Shown here: piece by piece, positions 11,183 to 22,643 of the stretch | Position numbering within the stretch: position 1 is the stretch's first letter | How the letters are laid out: each line of letters begins with the position of its first letter | Assembly (NCBI GenBank): GCA_021014325.1 | Contig: CM037467.1 | Span: forward strand, 5,642,001 to 5,706,000 | Source: Plazaster borealis | Lineage: Eukaryota > Echinodermata > Asteroidea > Forcipulatida > Labidiasteridae | DNA: 64,000 bases | Direction of reading: 5' to 3' | Position numbers and translations under genes: made by a program | Notes under the pieces: model-generated | The model's database searches: none | The model's input: the letters and a program-made list of their open reading frames with translations, nothing else | What the model was told of the DNA's origin: nothing

Positions 11183-13530
11183 ACCGGAAGTTTAAATTTC
11201 ATAATTCAAAAGTTCATAACTTCATTAACCAATTAATGGTCAAGTCTTGAAATTTACCATGTACCTAGATCTTAATGTGTAGATTACACCCACATTTTGT
11301 TCGGAATGATGACGTCATCGCTGACGTCACAAATTAAATCAACGTTTAATATTTTTAAAAATTCATATCTGGAGAACCATAAGTGATTACCTGTGACCCT
11401 CAATATCAAGAAGACACAACTTGATCATCAGCGATCGAATTACAATAAATCAAAGTTTTTGAAAAAAATCATAACTCATGAAAGACATGTTGGATTTTTA
11501 TACATCATCGGATAGGTCGTTAAAAGTTTAACAAACGTAATAAAAGTGTGACCCCATTTGACCTAGATTTCCGGTCCAAACCGGAAGTTGAAAATTTGAA
11601 CAAATCATATCTCAAAAAACACGTATTTTGTCATCTCAGTTTTTGCACCAGGTTATAAATGAGTGAGGCTGCTCAAACTTTTGCACAGAGATGACAACAT
11701 TTTACCATTATATCTGGTCAAAACCGGACGTTAAAGCGCACGTGTCTCTTGACCCACGTTGACAATGCACGATAGTGTATTAAGACATGCAGGCCACGCT
11801 GAACTTGTACATGCACATTGCACGTGTAGTTAAGTTTACATGTGAATGTATAGTCTTGGTTCCAATTAGACGCTCCAGTTGAAGACTAGTGTATCGACTG
11901 TACAGCTACATGTATAAATAAATTTGGCGCCGATCGTTGTGTCATTGTATATTGCACACCAAAATATTTGAAAAAATCCATTATTTGAAAAACTCCGGAA
12001 CCACACATTGGATATTTACAATCTATACATCATCTGAAAGGTCTTAATGCACTGAACACTTGCTGCGAGAATTGTGACCCCGTTTGATGTTGAATTCCGG
12101 TTCAAACCGGAAGTTGAAAAATACTGTTTCAAAAAATTGTAACTTCTTAACAACACATTGGATTTTTACAATCTATACAATAATGGGAAAGCATGTAACA
12201 ACTTAAGAAACAATACACAGAATGTGATTTTAATTTACCCTGACTTCCGGTTAAAACCGGAAGATATAATTCAATGTTTCAAAAACTATAACTTCTAAAC
12301 CAAACATTGGGTTTTTACAATCTACACTAGTGAAGACCAGTGTATATACTGTATAGCTGCATGAAGAAATAAATTTGGCGTTGATCAAAGTTTCATTGTA
12401 TATTGCACACCCAAATATTTGAAAAATTCGATATTTGAAAACGTCATAACTCCTGAACCACACATTGGATATTTACAATCTATACATCATCTGAAAGGTC
12501 CTAATGCACTAAACACGCGCTACAAGAAGTGTGACCCCGTTTGACCTTGAATTCCGGTTCAAACCGAAAATTGAATTTAATAAAATAGATCAAAACTCCT
12601 GAACCACACGTTGGATTGTTGTCATCTATACGTCATCAGAAAGGGCTCCAAAGACTTAACAAATGCTACAAATTGAGACCTCTTTTGATCTTGAATTACG
12701 GTTCAAACCGGAATTTGAAAGTTAAAGTTTCAAAAACCCGTAACTTCTGAAAAACACAATGGATTTTTACAATCTTTACGTCATTAGAAAGGTCTTTAAA
12801 ATCTCAACAAGCGCTCAGAACAATTACATCTTTAAACCTTGACTTTCGGGTAATTTCAGAAGTTGAATTTTAATATTTGAAAAAAGCATACCTCCTTAAC
12901 CACAAACTGGATTTTTACAATTTATACATCATTAGTAAGGTCTTCAAAAAGCCAACAAACGCTACACATAGTGTAAACCCATTTGACCTTGACTGCCGGT
13001 TCAAACCGGAAGTTGATGCTTTATATTTGAAAAAATCATAACTCCTGAACCAACGGTTTGATTTTTACAATCTTTAAATCAGAAGTAACTAAAAATAAAT
13101 AGTAAACTTGCAGGTACAACCATGTGTAAAAACTCGTTTGTGAGAGTGTTAGCTCTGAAATGAGCCGGTGGGGTCTCGACGTTTCGAATATACTCTGCTC
13201 GTCTTCATTTCTCCTTAAGACGAGCAGAGTATACTGTTCGAAACGTCGAAACCCAACCGGCCCTTTTCAGAGCCAACACTCCCACAAAAAAAGGTTTACA
13301 CATGGTTGACCCGCAAGTTTACTATTTATTTTTAGTTACTTCTTATTTGTCCATATCATGCAAAGCTCCAAACAACACTTAATCTATAAATCATCGGAAA
13401 GATCAGAAACCTTAAACGCTAAACAGGGGGTGACACCGCATTTGACATTGACTTCCAGTTCAAACCGGAAGTTGAAGTTTAATATTATAAAAATAACGAG
13501 TACTTTTTTTTTTAATTAACTAAAACTGAA
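11183..13530 (+). mobile_element. Helitron-like element made of about 150-bp units
   Basis: Repeating pattern: CATAACTCCTGAACCACACA, TTGGATTTTTACAATCTATA, CATCATCGGAAAGGTC, then GACCTTGACTTCCGG with AAACCGGAAGTTGA, about every 150 bp. Paired TGACGTCA sites occur at about 11308. The copy ends in a degenerate terminus (ACTAAAACTGAATGTTAG at about 13520). It is interrupted by a fold-back element at 13081-13342. No protein is encoded. Confidence 0.6.
13081..13342. mobile_element. Fold-back (long inverted repeat) element
   Basis: The left arm starts AGAAGTAACTAAAAATAAAT and the right arm ends with its reverse complement at 13342. The arms are about 125 bp and pair almost throughout; the inner ends are CTGCTCGTCTT and AAGACGAGCAG with an 11-base loop near 13205. 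There is no ORF. It sits inside the 150-bp repeat array, so it inserted later. A clear target duplication was not identified. Confidence 0.75.
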
Positions 13531-13536
13531 TGTTAG

Positions 13537-15735
13537 TTTTGTTCTGCTTCATCTTCTTCTTCTTCCACGGAACTCTTATCAGCAGCATAACTCAAGATTG
13601 AAATTGAAATAAACATAGAACGTAATCACACAAATGAACCTTAACATCAAGATGACAAAAATTACAATTTTGCATTCGCTGTATATTATTGAATATGAAA
13701 GCTATGATGTTCATAATTGGGCATCTGATAGATCAAGACTGGGGCAATATTTGAAAAGTAAACACCAAAATCGTATGACCTTTACTTCTGGTCGTAACGG
13801 AAGATCAAAGTTTCCCTTTGTTTTTTTCTTTAAAAATATTTTTCGGGGCGTAACTAAAGATTGAAATTGACTTGAACATTGAAACTCATCAGACAATTGA
13901 ACCTCAATATCAATACGATACAGACTCGATGATATTTTGATGACGTCAATAGGTATCGAATTACATTAAATCAAAGTTAAATATTTGAAAAAGAATCATA
14001 ATAAATCATGAACAACATGTTGCATATTTTACAATCTATACATCATCGGAAAGGTTCTTGAAAGTTCAACAAATGCTACACAGAACGTGACCCCATTTGA
14101 CATTGACTTCCGGTTCAAACCGTAAGTTGAAAATGCATATCTCGAAAAACTACGTATTATTAACATTTTTTTATCAGGTTGTAGATGAGTGAGCCTGCTC
14201 AAACTTTTGCAAAGAGATGACAAATTTTAACCTGTCCATCATCTGTACAAGTGCACGTATCTATAGACCACGTCAACGTACGATAGTGTAACAACACATG
14301 CACACATACGCTGAACCACACATTGGATTTTTACAATCTATACCTTATCTAAATGGTCTAAAAAAACTAAACACGCGCTACAAAATGTGACCCCGTTTGA
14401 CATTGACTTCCGGTTCAAACAGGAAGTTGAAATTTAATGTTAAAACAAAAAAATTTCTGAACCACACATTGGATTTGTACATCATTGCAAACGTATGTAA
14501 CAACTTAAGAAACGACACACAGAATGTAACCCCATTTGACCATGTTGACTCCTGAAAAACACATTGGATTGTTATCATCTGTACGTCACCAGAAAGTGCT
14601 TCAAAAACTGAAGTAACTCTAGCTCGCAGTGTGACCTCAATTTGAACTTGACTTTTGATTCAAACCGGAAGTTGAACTTTAAGATTTTAAAAATTGATAA
14701 CTCCTGAACCATGCATTGTTTGTTATACTCTAAACATCACCAAAAAGTTGTCTAAGGACTCACCAAATGCTACGAAGAGTGTGACCCAAATTGACCTTGA
14801 CTTCCGGTTCAAACCGGAAGTTAAATATTTAAACAAATTCTAACTCCTGACGTCATCAAGTGCATGCTACATCACCTTTTAAAGGTGCACTTTTCAAACC
14901 GGAAGTTGAATACTTGGAAAAATCATAACTCCTGTAGCACACAATGGATTTTTACAATCTTTACGTTATTAGAAAGGTCTTTAAAATCTCAACAAGTGCT
15001 ACACAAAATATGACCCCATTTGACCTTGAATTTAGGGTCAAACCAGAAGTTAAAGTTTAGTATTTGAACAAATCATAACTCCTGTAGCACACAATGAATT
15101 TTTACAATCTTTACGTTATTAGAAAGGTCTTTAACATTTCAACAAGCGCTACACAAAATGCGACCCCATTTGACCTTGACTTCCGGGTCAAACCGGAAGT
15201 TGAAGTTTAATATTTGAACAAATCATAACTCCTGTAGCACACAATGGATTTTTACAATCTTTACGTTATTAGTAAGGTCTTTAACATTTCAACAAGCGCT
15301 ACACAAAATGTGACCCCATTTGACCTTGACTTCCGGGTCAAACCGGAAGTTTAAGTTTAATATTTGAACAAATCATAACTCCTGTAACACACATTGGATT
15401 TTTATTATCTAGACGTCATCAGAAAGGGCTTCAAAGACTTAAATAACGCTATACAGTGTGACCTTATTTGACCTTGACTTCCGGGAAAACCAGAAGTTGA
15501 ACTTTAAGATTTGAAAAATTGATTACTCTTGAACCATACATTGTTTTTTATACTCTACACATCATCAGAAAGTTGTCTAAGGACTCACCAAATGCTGCAA
15601 CAAATGTGACCCAAATTAAACCTCGATTTCCGGTGCAAACCGGAAAATCGAATATTTGAAAAAATCATAACTCCTAACTTCATCAAGTGTCATGTTTCAT
15701 CTACAAATTTTTGGGGCATCACGATGACGTCATCA
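13537..15735 (+). mobile_element. Helitron-like element made of about 150-bp units, second
   Basis: Begins with a pyrimidine start (TTCTGCTTCATCTTCTTC) and the leading module, with TGACGTCA at about 13940. The array then shows its most regular stretch at 14925-15390, where ACACAATGG-type landmarks fall at about 14939, 15089, 15239 and 15391. Almost every unit carries TTCCGGTTCAAACCGGAA or a close variant. It runs out near 15735 without a recognisable terminal hairpin. Confidence 0.6.
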
Positions 15736-15849
15736 AGCGATCGCCCTGAGACCTCCACAGGCACTCTACTCACAAAAACGACAGACCCTCTCCACAGGCA
15801 CGATAGACCTCTCCACAGACACGACGATAACAGAAAGATCCTTTATAGA

Positions 15850-16567
15850 ACACCATATATATGATACATGTGGAGCCCAGTTGATCTTGCCAAGGTTTTC
15901 GCAAAATAATGAGCAGCCAATAAGTCTTCACATTGAGCATACTAACAAAACGAACCCAATCTTCATCTGCAAAGTCTCTCACCATGAAGTCCAACTCCGC
16001 CTCAAACAAAAGCAACATCATGATCCTACTATACGGAATATAGTTGTAAAGGAAACCAATGAAGGTGTCCAGTTCATTATGACTTAGCTTCTCACTTACA
16101 AGGCCAATGATTATTTCAGCAGCAGTTGAATTCAGACGACAACAGAACCGAAGTATTACTCCATGGTGTCCATGTTACCGGCCATAATTTGTTACACATG
16201 CTTTCTGAATATCTCAGGGTTTGAGGATGGAAAGTTTGCAAGGTACATTGCTGCATAATATTCCTGAAAGGTGGCATAGCTAACATCATCCAACCTATGC
16301 ATAGCCTTGGTGTGAGCCAGAAAACAACTTCACATCCCAAAGTAACAATTCCTCTCAGAGTCAAACTCTGTATGTGTAAAATGGAGCTTGACGCCATTTA
16401 GATTCAGCAGACCTTGCTACCTTGATACTCAGGTCATCAAATGTTGCTGTTGTGAAGGTGTCAGAACAAGTTTAAACGGGCTTTTACTGACCCTGATAGA
16501 GAACCCTTACTGCAGTGTTAAACAGTTTGTGACCCTGTCAGATAGCTTACGGCATTCCTCCCATTTT
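15850..16567 (-). pseudogene. NLR (NACHT-LRR) pseudogene fragment
   Basis: This stretch matches about 60435-61180 of the intact NLR at the right end, in the same orientation. On the minus strand MMLLLFEAELDFMVRDFAD is nearly identical to residues 486-504 of that protein. Further landmarks (TCAAACTCTGTATGTGTAAA, GTAGCTTACGGCATTCCTC) are shared. It covers the region after the NACHT domain only. Small deletions, including about 14 bp near 16275, and frameshifts prevent translation. No introns or poly-A tail mark it as processed, so it is more likely a segmental or transposon-carried duplicate. Confidence 0.85.
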
Positions 16568-17280
16568 GCATCATAGTAGGCCAGATTTTAAAAAAAAGGT
16601 GAACATCAAGTTGGTAACATACCTAGTTTACCTAATTTGGGGTGTTGAATCCGAAAGTGGTGGATACCAAGCCTAATTTCTAGTCCTTGTCCCTGAAAAA
16701 ATTACATTCAAAACAGCACAGAAAACCTAGCGGACGACAGTACTTTCCATGCAAAAATAGTCAGGACATCATACCGGTACTAGTCGTGTTTTGAGTGTAA
16801 TTCACACATTCACACCATGCAATTACCTTACACTAACACCGTACAGCAAGTCGCATTTGGAGCTGTCAAAGAGTGTTGAATATAATCTGCAATTAAATGG
16901 CACTGACAGGGGTATTTTTAAAAGTATTTGAGTTGGTGGGTTTTTTTTTCTAGTAAAGAGATACTCATGAGCATAATCTTGGCTGATTCTCTGTTGTTTA
17001 TAACATGACAAGTATGCCTACTGTGGATCATCATCTGTTATATGTACTGTTGTACACTGTATACACTGAGGTAGCCTATACTCAATGACACAGTAAATAT
17101 TGATTTGTATTATGTCTCAATGTTTCATATTGGTCTATGTTGTGTGAACAAACAGTTGCTGCAGTATTCTGGCTCGGGAATCAGAACTCACCGTAATAAT
17201 TTGCAATAGTGTGAGGTGATTTAGATGACTCCGTACATGTTATAGTATGGGTTTTCAGTTGTCAATAGTTGAAAAACAAT
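16568..17280. other. Intergenic, no gene recognised
   Basis: No exon, repeat or RNA gene recognised. The match to the NLR stops sharply at about 16567. Confidence 0.4.
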
Positions 17281-17289
17281 CGACTTCCC

Positions 17290-17350
17290 ATGGTTGGGAC
17301 CACAATGGTCCCCGAAGTTCGAATTATGCGCGAGACTTGCACAGTCTATT
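17290..17350 (+). repeat. 60-bp block shared with 45064-45125
   Basis: GTTGGGACCACAATGGTCCC, a 12-bp palindrome-like core (GGGACC...GGTCCC), is followed by GTTCGAAT and GAGACTTGCACAGTCTAT. The same order appears at 45064-45125. In this copy it lies just 3' of the membrane-anchor exon on the minus strand and could be in its 3' UTR. Confidence 0.5.
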
Positions 17351-17623
17351 GAAGATAATAAGAGTATAGGATAGGAGGTTGCCTCTGTGTTCATGGCAAG
17401 GTTACCACTAGCAGACATCGCTTCACCTTGTAAACTCAACAAGGTGCTGAACAAATGAGACTCATAACTCAACTACTGCTCAGCACATGTCTTAAAAATA
17501 ACGAACGCTTTTAACACACACATTGGGGTGTGATAAAGCGATTATAAGAACTGGGTTTTATTATATAGGTGCAAACAAGTTGACGCGTGTAGACTAAACT
17601 AAATGCATTGGTAGTCTCCATGA

Positions 17624-17745
17624 TTATTTCTTGCAATTCTTGTGCACTACAACGACGATGGCGATGACAATGACAAGAAAGAGGACGAAACCGATGGCAA
17701 GGCCTACCAGCTGACCTCCACTCCAATACATCCAGATAGAGGGGT
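17624..17745 (-). CDS. Terminal exon with transmembrane anchor (partial gene)
   Basis: On the minus strand a good splice acceptor (TTCATTTCTTCCAG) precedes an exon that reads PSIWMYWSGGQLVGLAIGF, continues with a run of about 24 Val/Ile/Leu/Phe/Ala residues, and ends in the basic tail HKNCKK and a stop at 17624-17626. This is the design of the last exon of a single-pass membrane protein: short extracellular stub, one membrane helix, very short cytoplasmic tail with a KxCKK-type end. The frame takes two bases from the exon start to complete a split codon. No upstream exon was recognised within 17760-18200, so the protein cannot be named. It could be an orphan exon of a lost gene. Confidence 0.5.
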
Positions 17746-18185
17746 CTGGAAGAAATGAACATACCTTTTGGTTAACGACCTTTCTTCAGAAGGAAACTAT
17801 TAGAATACAACAATAATGACGACGGACAGAGTAAACTGTCTGAAACGTTGAGTAACTTGAGTCCACCGGTTCCTTTTGGAATCACACATACTCAAAAGAG
17901 ATATTTAAAGGGATTGTATACGTTTGTTAATTGGAACCCACTGTTTGTTACAATCCTATATTGTTGTAGATATATACCATAAAACTAACCTGTGAAAACT
18001 TCATCTCAAAAGGTGGTAGTGTTTTTTGAAATATTGCCGAAAATCTGGAGCGGAAGGAAGAATAATCTGCAATACACAATCTGTGTGGATGCTGCAAAAA
18101 ATGACATACACTGAGATCTAGAAAGCGATGTCAGAAAGCGAAGCCTCCTTGCACTACGCTGTGTTGATGACAATAGAACAGACAC

Positions 18186-18345
18186 AGGTGTACGCAACGG
18201 CGCACCCAGGATTATGTCTGGGGGGGGGGGGCTCAAATAAATTTAACGGGTGGGGTCCAGGGGCCGGCCTGACGGACCCTGGTGGGGTCCAGGGGCGAAG
18301 CCCGGTGGGGGTCCAGGGGTCGAACTCCCCGTAAGCTCTGGGCTT
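18186..18345 (+). repeat. G-rich dispersed repeat
   Basis: Contains AACGGCGCACCCAGG, a G run, and three GTGGGGTCCAGGGG-type phrases with GAAGCCC. The sequence at 30870-30920 is a reverse-orientation relative (CTTGGGTGCGCCGTTGGGTG plus a C run). These look like ends of a common interspersed repeat; family not identified. Confidence 0.55.
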
Positions 18346-18923
18346 GTGGCGTTTTGGGGGTGAAAAATCAAGCCTCTTTATGCTTAAAATTTAAAAAATA
18401 GACACACTTTTTAAGCACTTCTGATCATATCGGCCTACATCTTTAATTTTTATTTGAAAAGTCTAATAAACGCCAAGCTTGCGAGAGCCAATCTCGTGCT
18501 GACATCTCTGGAGTCTGGATTACAAGTTTTCAGTGATGTTCGGCCTCCCTCTTGTTAGAACTTATTGCCACTCAACTGGGTCAGGCAGATAATGCCAGCA
18601 TGGAGTCCCCAGAATGTTGTGAACGCTGTACATTGTCGGCAACAGTTTTTGTTTTAAATAATAATGCTGCGGACGTTGTGGAAAAGAACGTTCATGTGGG
18701 CGGTGCTACCTATTTTTCATCACTGGGCGTAGGCGGCAAATCCAGATTACTATCAGGTGTTTCTAAAATTCAAGTGTAGTACTACAGGCAATCCTTAAGG
18801 GGGGAAAACATTGAATGCCGGAACGACTTGAGACCAACGTGAGACATATTTTATCCTGGACAAAGTACCCGTTGGTTTCAAATGCTTAATATGTTTTTGT
18901 GGCAAATCTAAAAAGTGAGATAG
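18346..18923. other. Intergenic, no gene recognised
   Basis: No exon or repeat recognised before the LTR target site. An open frame at 18552-18779 has no familiar motif. Confidence 0.35.
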
Positions 18924-18927
18924 ATAT

Positions 18928-19049
18928 TGTTATGAGACCCTAATACATGTACATTAGTTACGTGTGTTCAACGCACGCTGTCAATCATTCTTTGTGTGTA
19001 AGGTCGTTAACCCTAGTGGGCGGTGCTAATAGAATGATCTAGAGTAGTA
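18928..19049 (+). repeat. 5' LTR remnant of Gmr1-like element
   Basis: The first 122 bp match the first part of the 3' LTR at 29776 with very few differences, including TACATGTACATTAGTTACGT and AGAATGATCTAGAGTAGTA. The match ends exactly at the TA that borders the TIR transposon. The remaining roughly 700 bp of LTR do not reappear beyond the transposon. Confidence 0.9.
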
Positions 19050-19930
19050 GTAGGCCAGCCAAAGTGTGAAATTACACTTTGGACGGCATAGTTTGTTAAT
19101 GGCTGGCATCCATGCTAGATGTATGGATCATGGGCTCAGGGAGACGATTAGGGTGGATGCCAAGCTTGATTTTAAATTTTAAGGCCATTTAAAGCTCAAA
19201 AGGTCAAATAAGGTCAAAAATCAATATTTTCCAAATTTGTATAAAATTTAACCACATTTGATAGATCTATCCATAAAATGTATTTTTAACTTCATGTTGA
19301 TATAACAAACCTATGTAATTAACGAATTAACTTTGACCTTGTACACAAATGTATAGCAAAACAAAACGTAGAAGTGTGATTTTCTTGAAAAGTGTATATC
19401 TTGAGTATACCAAAATTGTTTGCACTCCCCATCTCAATGGTGCATATATTTATTTCAAACAACTTGTTTTTGAAAGGTCAATATACCCAGGCAGTTTTTG
19501 AGAAAAAAAATAATTCAAGTACCACCTTCATGTGAGGTCATTTTGAGGTCAAAATTTTCAAATATGGTCAAAATTTTGCATTTTTGAATTTTTCACCAAA
19601 TTTTACCCCAAGTGGTAGAGCTATCCATAAAATCTAGTTTCATCATCATATTGACATGCCAAGTCGGTGAAATTATAAGTTAATCTTTTGTATTGTACAC
19701 AATGTATAGTAAAATTAAATCTAACAGTGCAATTTTCTCAAAAAGTACTTATCTTGAGCATAAGAAAGTTGTTTGCACTTCCTATCCCAACACTGCATAT
19801 AATTGTTTTTAAAAACTTTTTTTTGAAAGGTCAATATACCCAGGCAGTTTTAAAAAATAAATACAAATTTTATCAAACTTTCTTATGTGGTAAAATGAAT
19901 CAAGAAGGTATGCTATTCACGCAGTTACTT
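19050..19930 (+). repeat. Left terminal inverted repeat of TIR transposon copy 1
   Basis: Matches 24300-25156 in reverse complement. Near the tip is a hairpin, CCAAAGTGTG/AATTACACTTTGG, present on this side only. Inside, two tandem sub-repeats of about 352 bp carry GAAAGGTCAATATACCCAGG at about 19474 and 19826. Confidence 0.8.
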
Positions 19931-20478
19931 TGACATAGTTTTATGGTTTGACATTTGCATCCTTATGAAACTAGCTCATATCAAGCATCTGAGATAGGGG
20001 TAGTCCAGACAGCTTCCAGGTAACCTCACTCTTTCCTTTAAGCTGTTGTGTGTCTGTGTCAATGGGAGATGAGACGTCCATGTATTCCTGGTCGCATGCT
20101 GTGTGAAGTTCCAGTTCAAAGACTTTTTTTCCAATGGTCATGTAGGAGGCTGTGTCGCATCATGTAAGAGCATGGAAGCTGAGCAGGTAATCCCTCACAG
20201 GTTGTGCAAGTCTCTCAGATACTGCACGTATTGGGTAACATTTGCACTTCTTTCCAAACTTCTGACGCTTTTGAACACATTAAGTTCACCAGAAGTGACA
20301 TTTCTACACCTGCAAATCACTCTTTTACATCCTTCATTGACTGCCTCTATGCATGGAGCATCAACCTGGTGTCAGCCTGCTAAGGTTTCCTCAAATCGTC
20401 ATCTCTCCTCGAGTACCATGGCACCCGTAACATCAAGGAACCCCCGCCTGTTACTATTCCTCATCTTTCCAGTAGACA

Positions 20479-21343
20479 CCCAGCTAACATGCATACGTTG
20501 GGCCAACGTCGATGAACGTCGGAAAAGTCGGCATCAAAAAACGAACGTTGAACAGACGTTGGGAAGGTCGGAGTCAGTTTTAAAACGTTGTACGAACGTT
20601 GGTAAACAGTATGAAATACAACGGTTAGAATTACAACGTTGTCATAACTTAGTAATGATAGGGGCAACATAACGTCGGCTAATTTAGGTTGTGCTAACGT
20701 CGGGAAATGCTGTGCAGTGAAACAGGTCGTTCACCAACGTTGGCTCAACGTAGTTATAATACGGGCAACCTAACGTTGGCTTTCATATGTTGTGCCAACG
20801 TTGGGAAATGTTGTGCAGTATAACAGGACAATTTCCAACGTTGGCTCAACGTTGTTAAAATACGGGCAAACTAACGTCCGCATCCTTAGGTTGTGCTAAC
20901 GTCGGGAAATGTTGTACAGTCTAAGAGGTCACTTTACAACGTTAGTACAACGTAGGTGAAATACGGGCAACCTAACGTCTGCATCCTTAGGTTATGCCAA
21001 CGTCGGGAATTGTTGTGCAGTATAACAGGTCAATTTCCAACGTTGGCTCAACGTTGTTAAAATACGGGTAAACTAACGTCCGCATCCTGAGGTTGTGCTA
21101 ACGTCGGGAAATGTTGTACAGTCTAAGAGGTCACTTTACAATGTTAGTACATCGTAGTTAAAATACGGGCAACCTAACATCTGCATCCTTAGGTTATGCC
21201 AACGTCGGGAATTGTTGTGCCGTATAACAGGTCACTTTCCAACGTTGGCATAACGTATACGTTATGTGGGCAACCTAACATAGGCGTCCTAAGGTTGTGC
21301 CAACGTCACGAAGTGTTGTACAGTCTAAGAGGTCACTTTACAA
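20479..21343. repeat. 101-bp tandem array with AACGTT palindromes
   Basis: The landmark GGGCAACCTAACGT or a variant recurs at about 20661, 20762, 20863, 20964, 21065, 21167 and 21268, a period near 101 bp. Each unit carries CCAACGTTGG-type palindromes. The outer end at 20479 is CCCAGCTAACATGCATACG, the same terminus as the adjoining 786-bp element. Copy 2 has the array but lacks about 87 bp at this end. Confidence 0.85.
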
Positions 21344-22129
21344 CCCAGATAACATTCATACGTTGGGCCAACGTTGGCCTAACGTTGAAATAAATGCAAA
21401 TTTGTGGGCGTGACTTAGAAGTGTGTAATTTTTATTTGACAATACTAAAACAAATTAATTGTTGAGTTTAGAAATTTCCAAGGCAAGTTGTACTTTTGTG
21501 GATAATTCGTCTGTAAGAAAATATGAACATCAAAAATACAAAAAAAACATTTGTCATTTCAATTTGTGAATTTTAATTTAAAAAGGTGTAAACCATGACT
21601 AGAAAGTCTGTAGATCCTTGACTATATAAATACAGGACATGCAGTGCACAAGGGTGTATAGGATTGTATAGGTTGTAGTTAGAATGTATTTAGATATTAG
21701 TATAGTCAATTACTTGTAGCATAACTGATAATTATAAATTAATATACACTAATTACTTGAATTAATTAAAAGAAAAATAACCTCTAAATAATTGTTTTAG
21801 ATTATTCGTACGTTGGCCCAACGTTGGGCCAATGTTGGAAATAAACGTCAATACGACGTCAGTTGCCGAAGTTGTGCCAAATAAAAAATATTACGTTTTC
21901 CCAACGTTTAACTAAAACGTCTCACGAACGTAAGACGTGCAGACGTCGGCAAAAAAAAGTACCGACGTCATAACGGGGTTGGGCCGACGTTGGGTCAACG
22001 TTGGCCCAACGTCCTCGACGTTGGCCCGATGGAAAAAACAACGTCACCACAACGTCACATGCCAACGGTTGCCCAACCAAAAATTTGTACGTTTGCCAAC
22101 GTTGGGCCGACGTATACATGTTAGCTGGG
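21344..22129. mobile_element. Palindrome-array transposon A, copy 1 (786 bp)
   Basis: The left end is CCCAGATAACATTCATACG and the right end, inverted, is CCCAGCTAACATGTATACG. Both ends carry AACGTTGGGCC-type palindromes. The middle, 21400-21790, is unique AT-rich sequence without an ORF. The element lies inside TIR transposon copy 1 and an equally long copy sits in copy 2 (34156-34941). The core also matches element B at 54830-55070, which uses a different palindrome. Confidence 0.75.
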
Positions 22130-22643
22130 CACTTGCCCTTCTCTACGAAGACGTCTGACAAGAACTCGAGATCAGCTTTGTTCAAGGCATTAAATTTGCC
22201 CATACCTGTAGGAGTGCGACCTGGGTCTATAGATGAACTTCCGAATTGGCTTTTTCTTTCCCATTCTCTTTGACCGTGTCACTGCCTTGATGGAGCCCTC
22301 TCCAATCTAGCGATCAAATACCACGTCAAGCCTTGTTGTATTAACTCCAAAGTGTTATGTCACACTATTTACGAAGTATAATATAGTCACCAAATGTCGG
22401 ACACATGAGGCTTTCCAAGACCCTATCGGCACACCGTGTCTTCATGTTGGCATTTTGGTATTATTTGTGGGTGTGGTCAGCCCAGCCATTAAGATGTGGA
22501 TCAGATCTGCCGTCGGTGTTGAGTTCATCTCTCCTCCAGATTTGGCGAGAAACAGTGGGACTGGCGGAGAAAGCTTCCTACTGGAGAATATTCAAGTACT
22601 TCCAGTGGCAGCATTGAGCAATTGTTGCAGTAACATTCTGTCA

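Noticed and set aside
11880..12400. Possible promoter or gene start at TATAAATAAATTTGGCG repeats
   Set aside because: The same module recurs at about 11900, 12365 and 46400 inside Helitron-like repeats, so it is repeat sequence.
17511..17762. 83-codon minus-strand frame overlapping the membrane-anchor exon
   Set aside because: It is a shadow in another frame; the frame with the hydrophobic helix, stop and splice acceptor is the plausible one.
20103..20672. 189-codon open frame inside TIR copy 1 (mirrored in copy 2)
   Set aside because: It crosses the palindrome-array boundary, and the plausible coding remnant is on the opposite strand.
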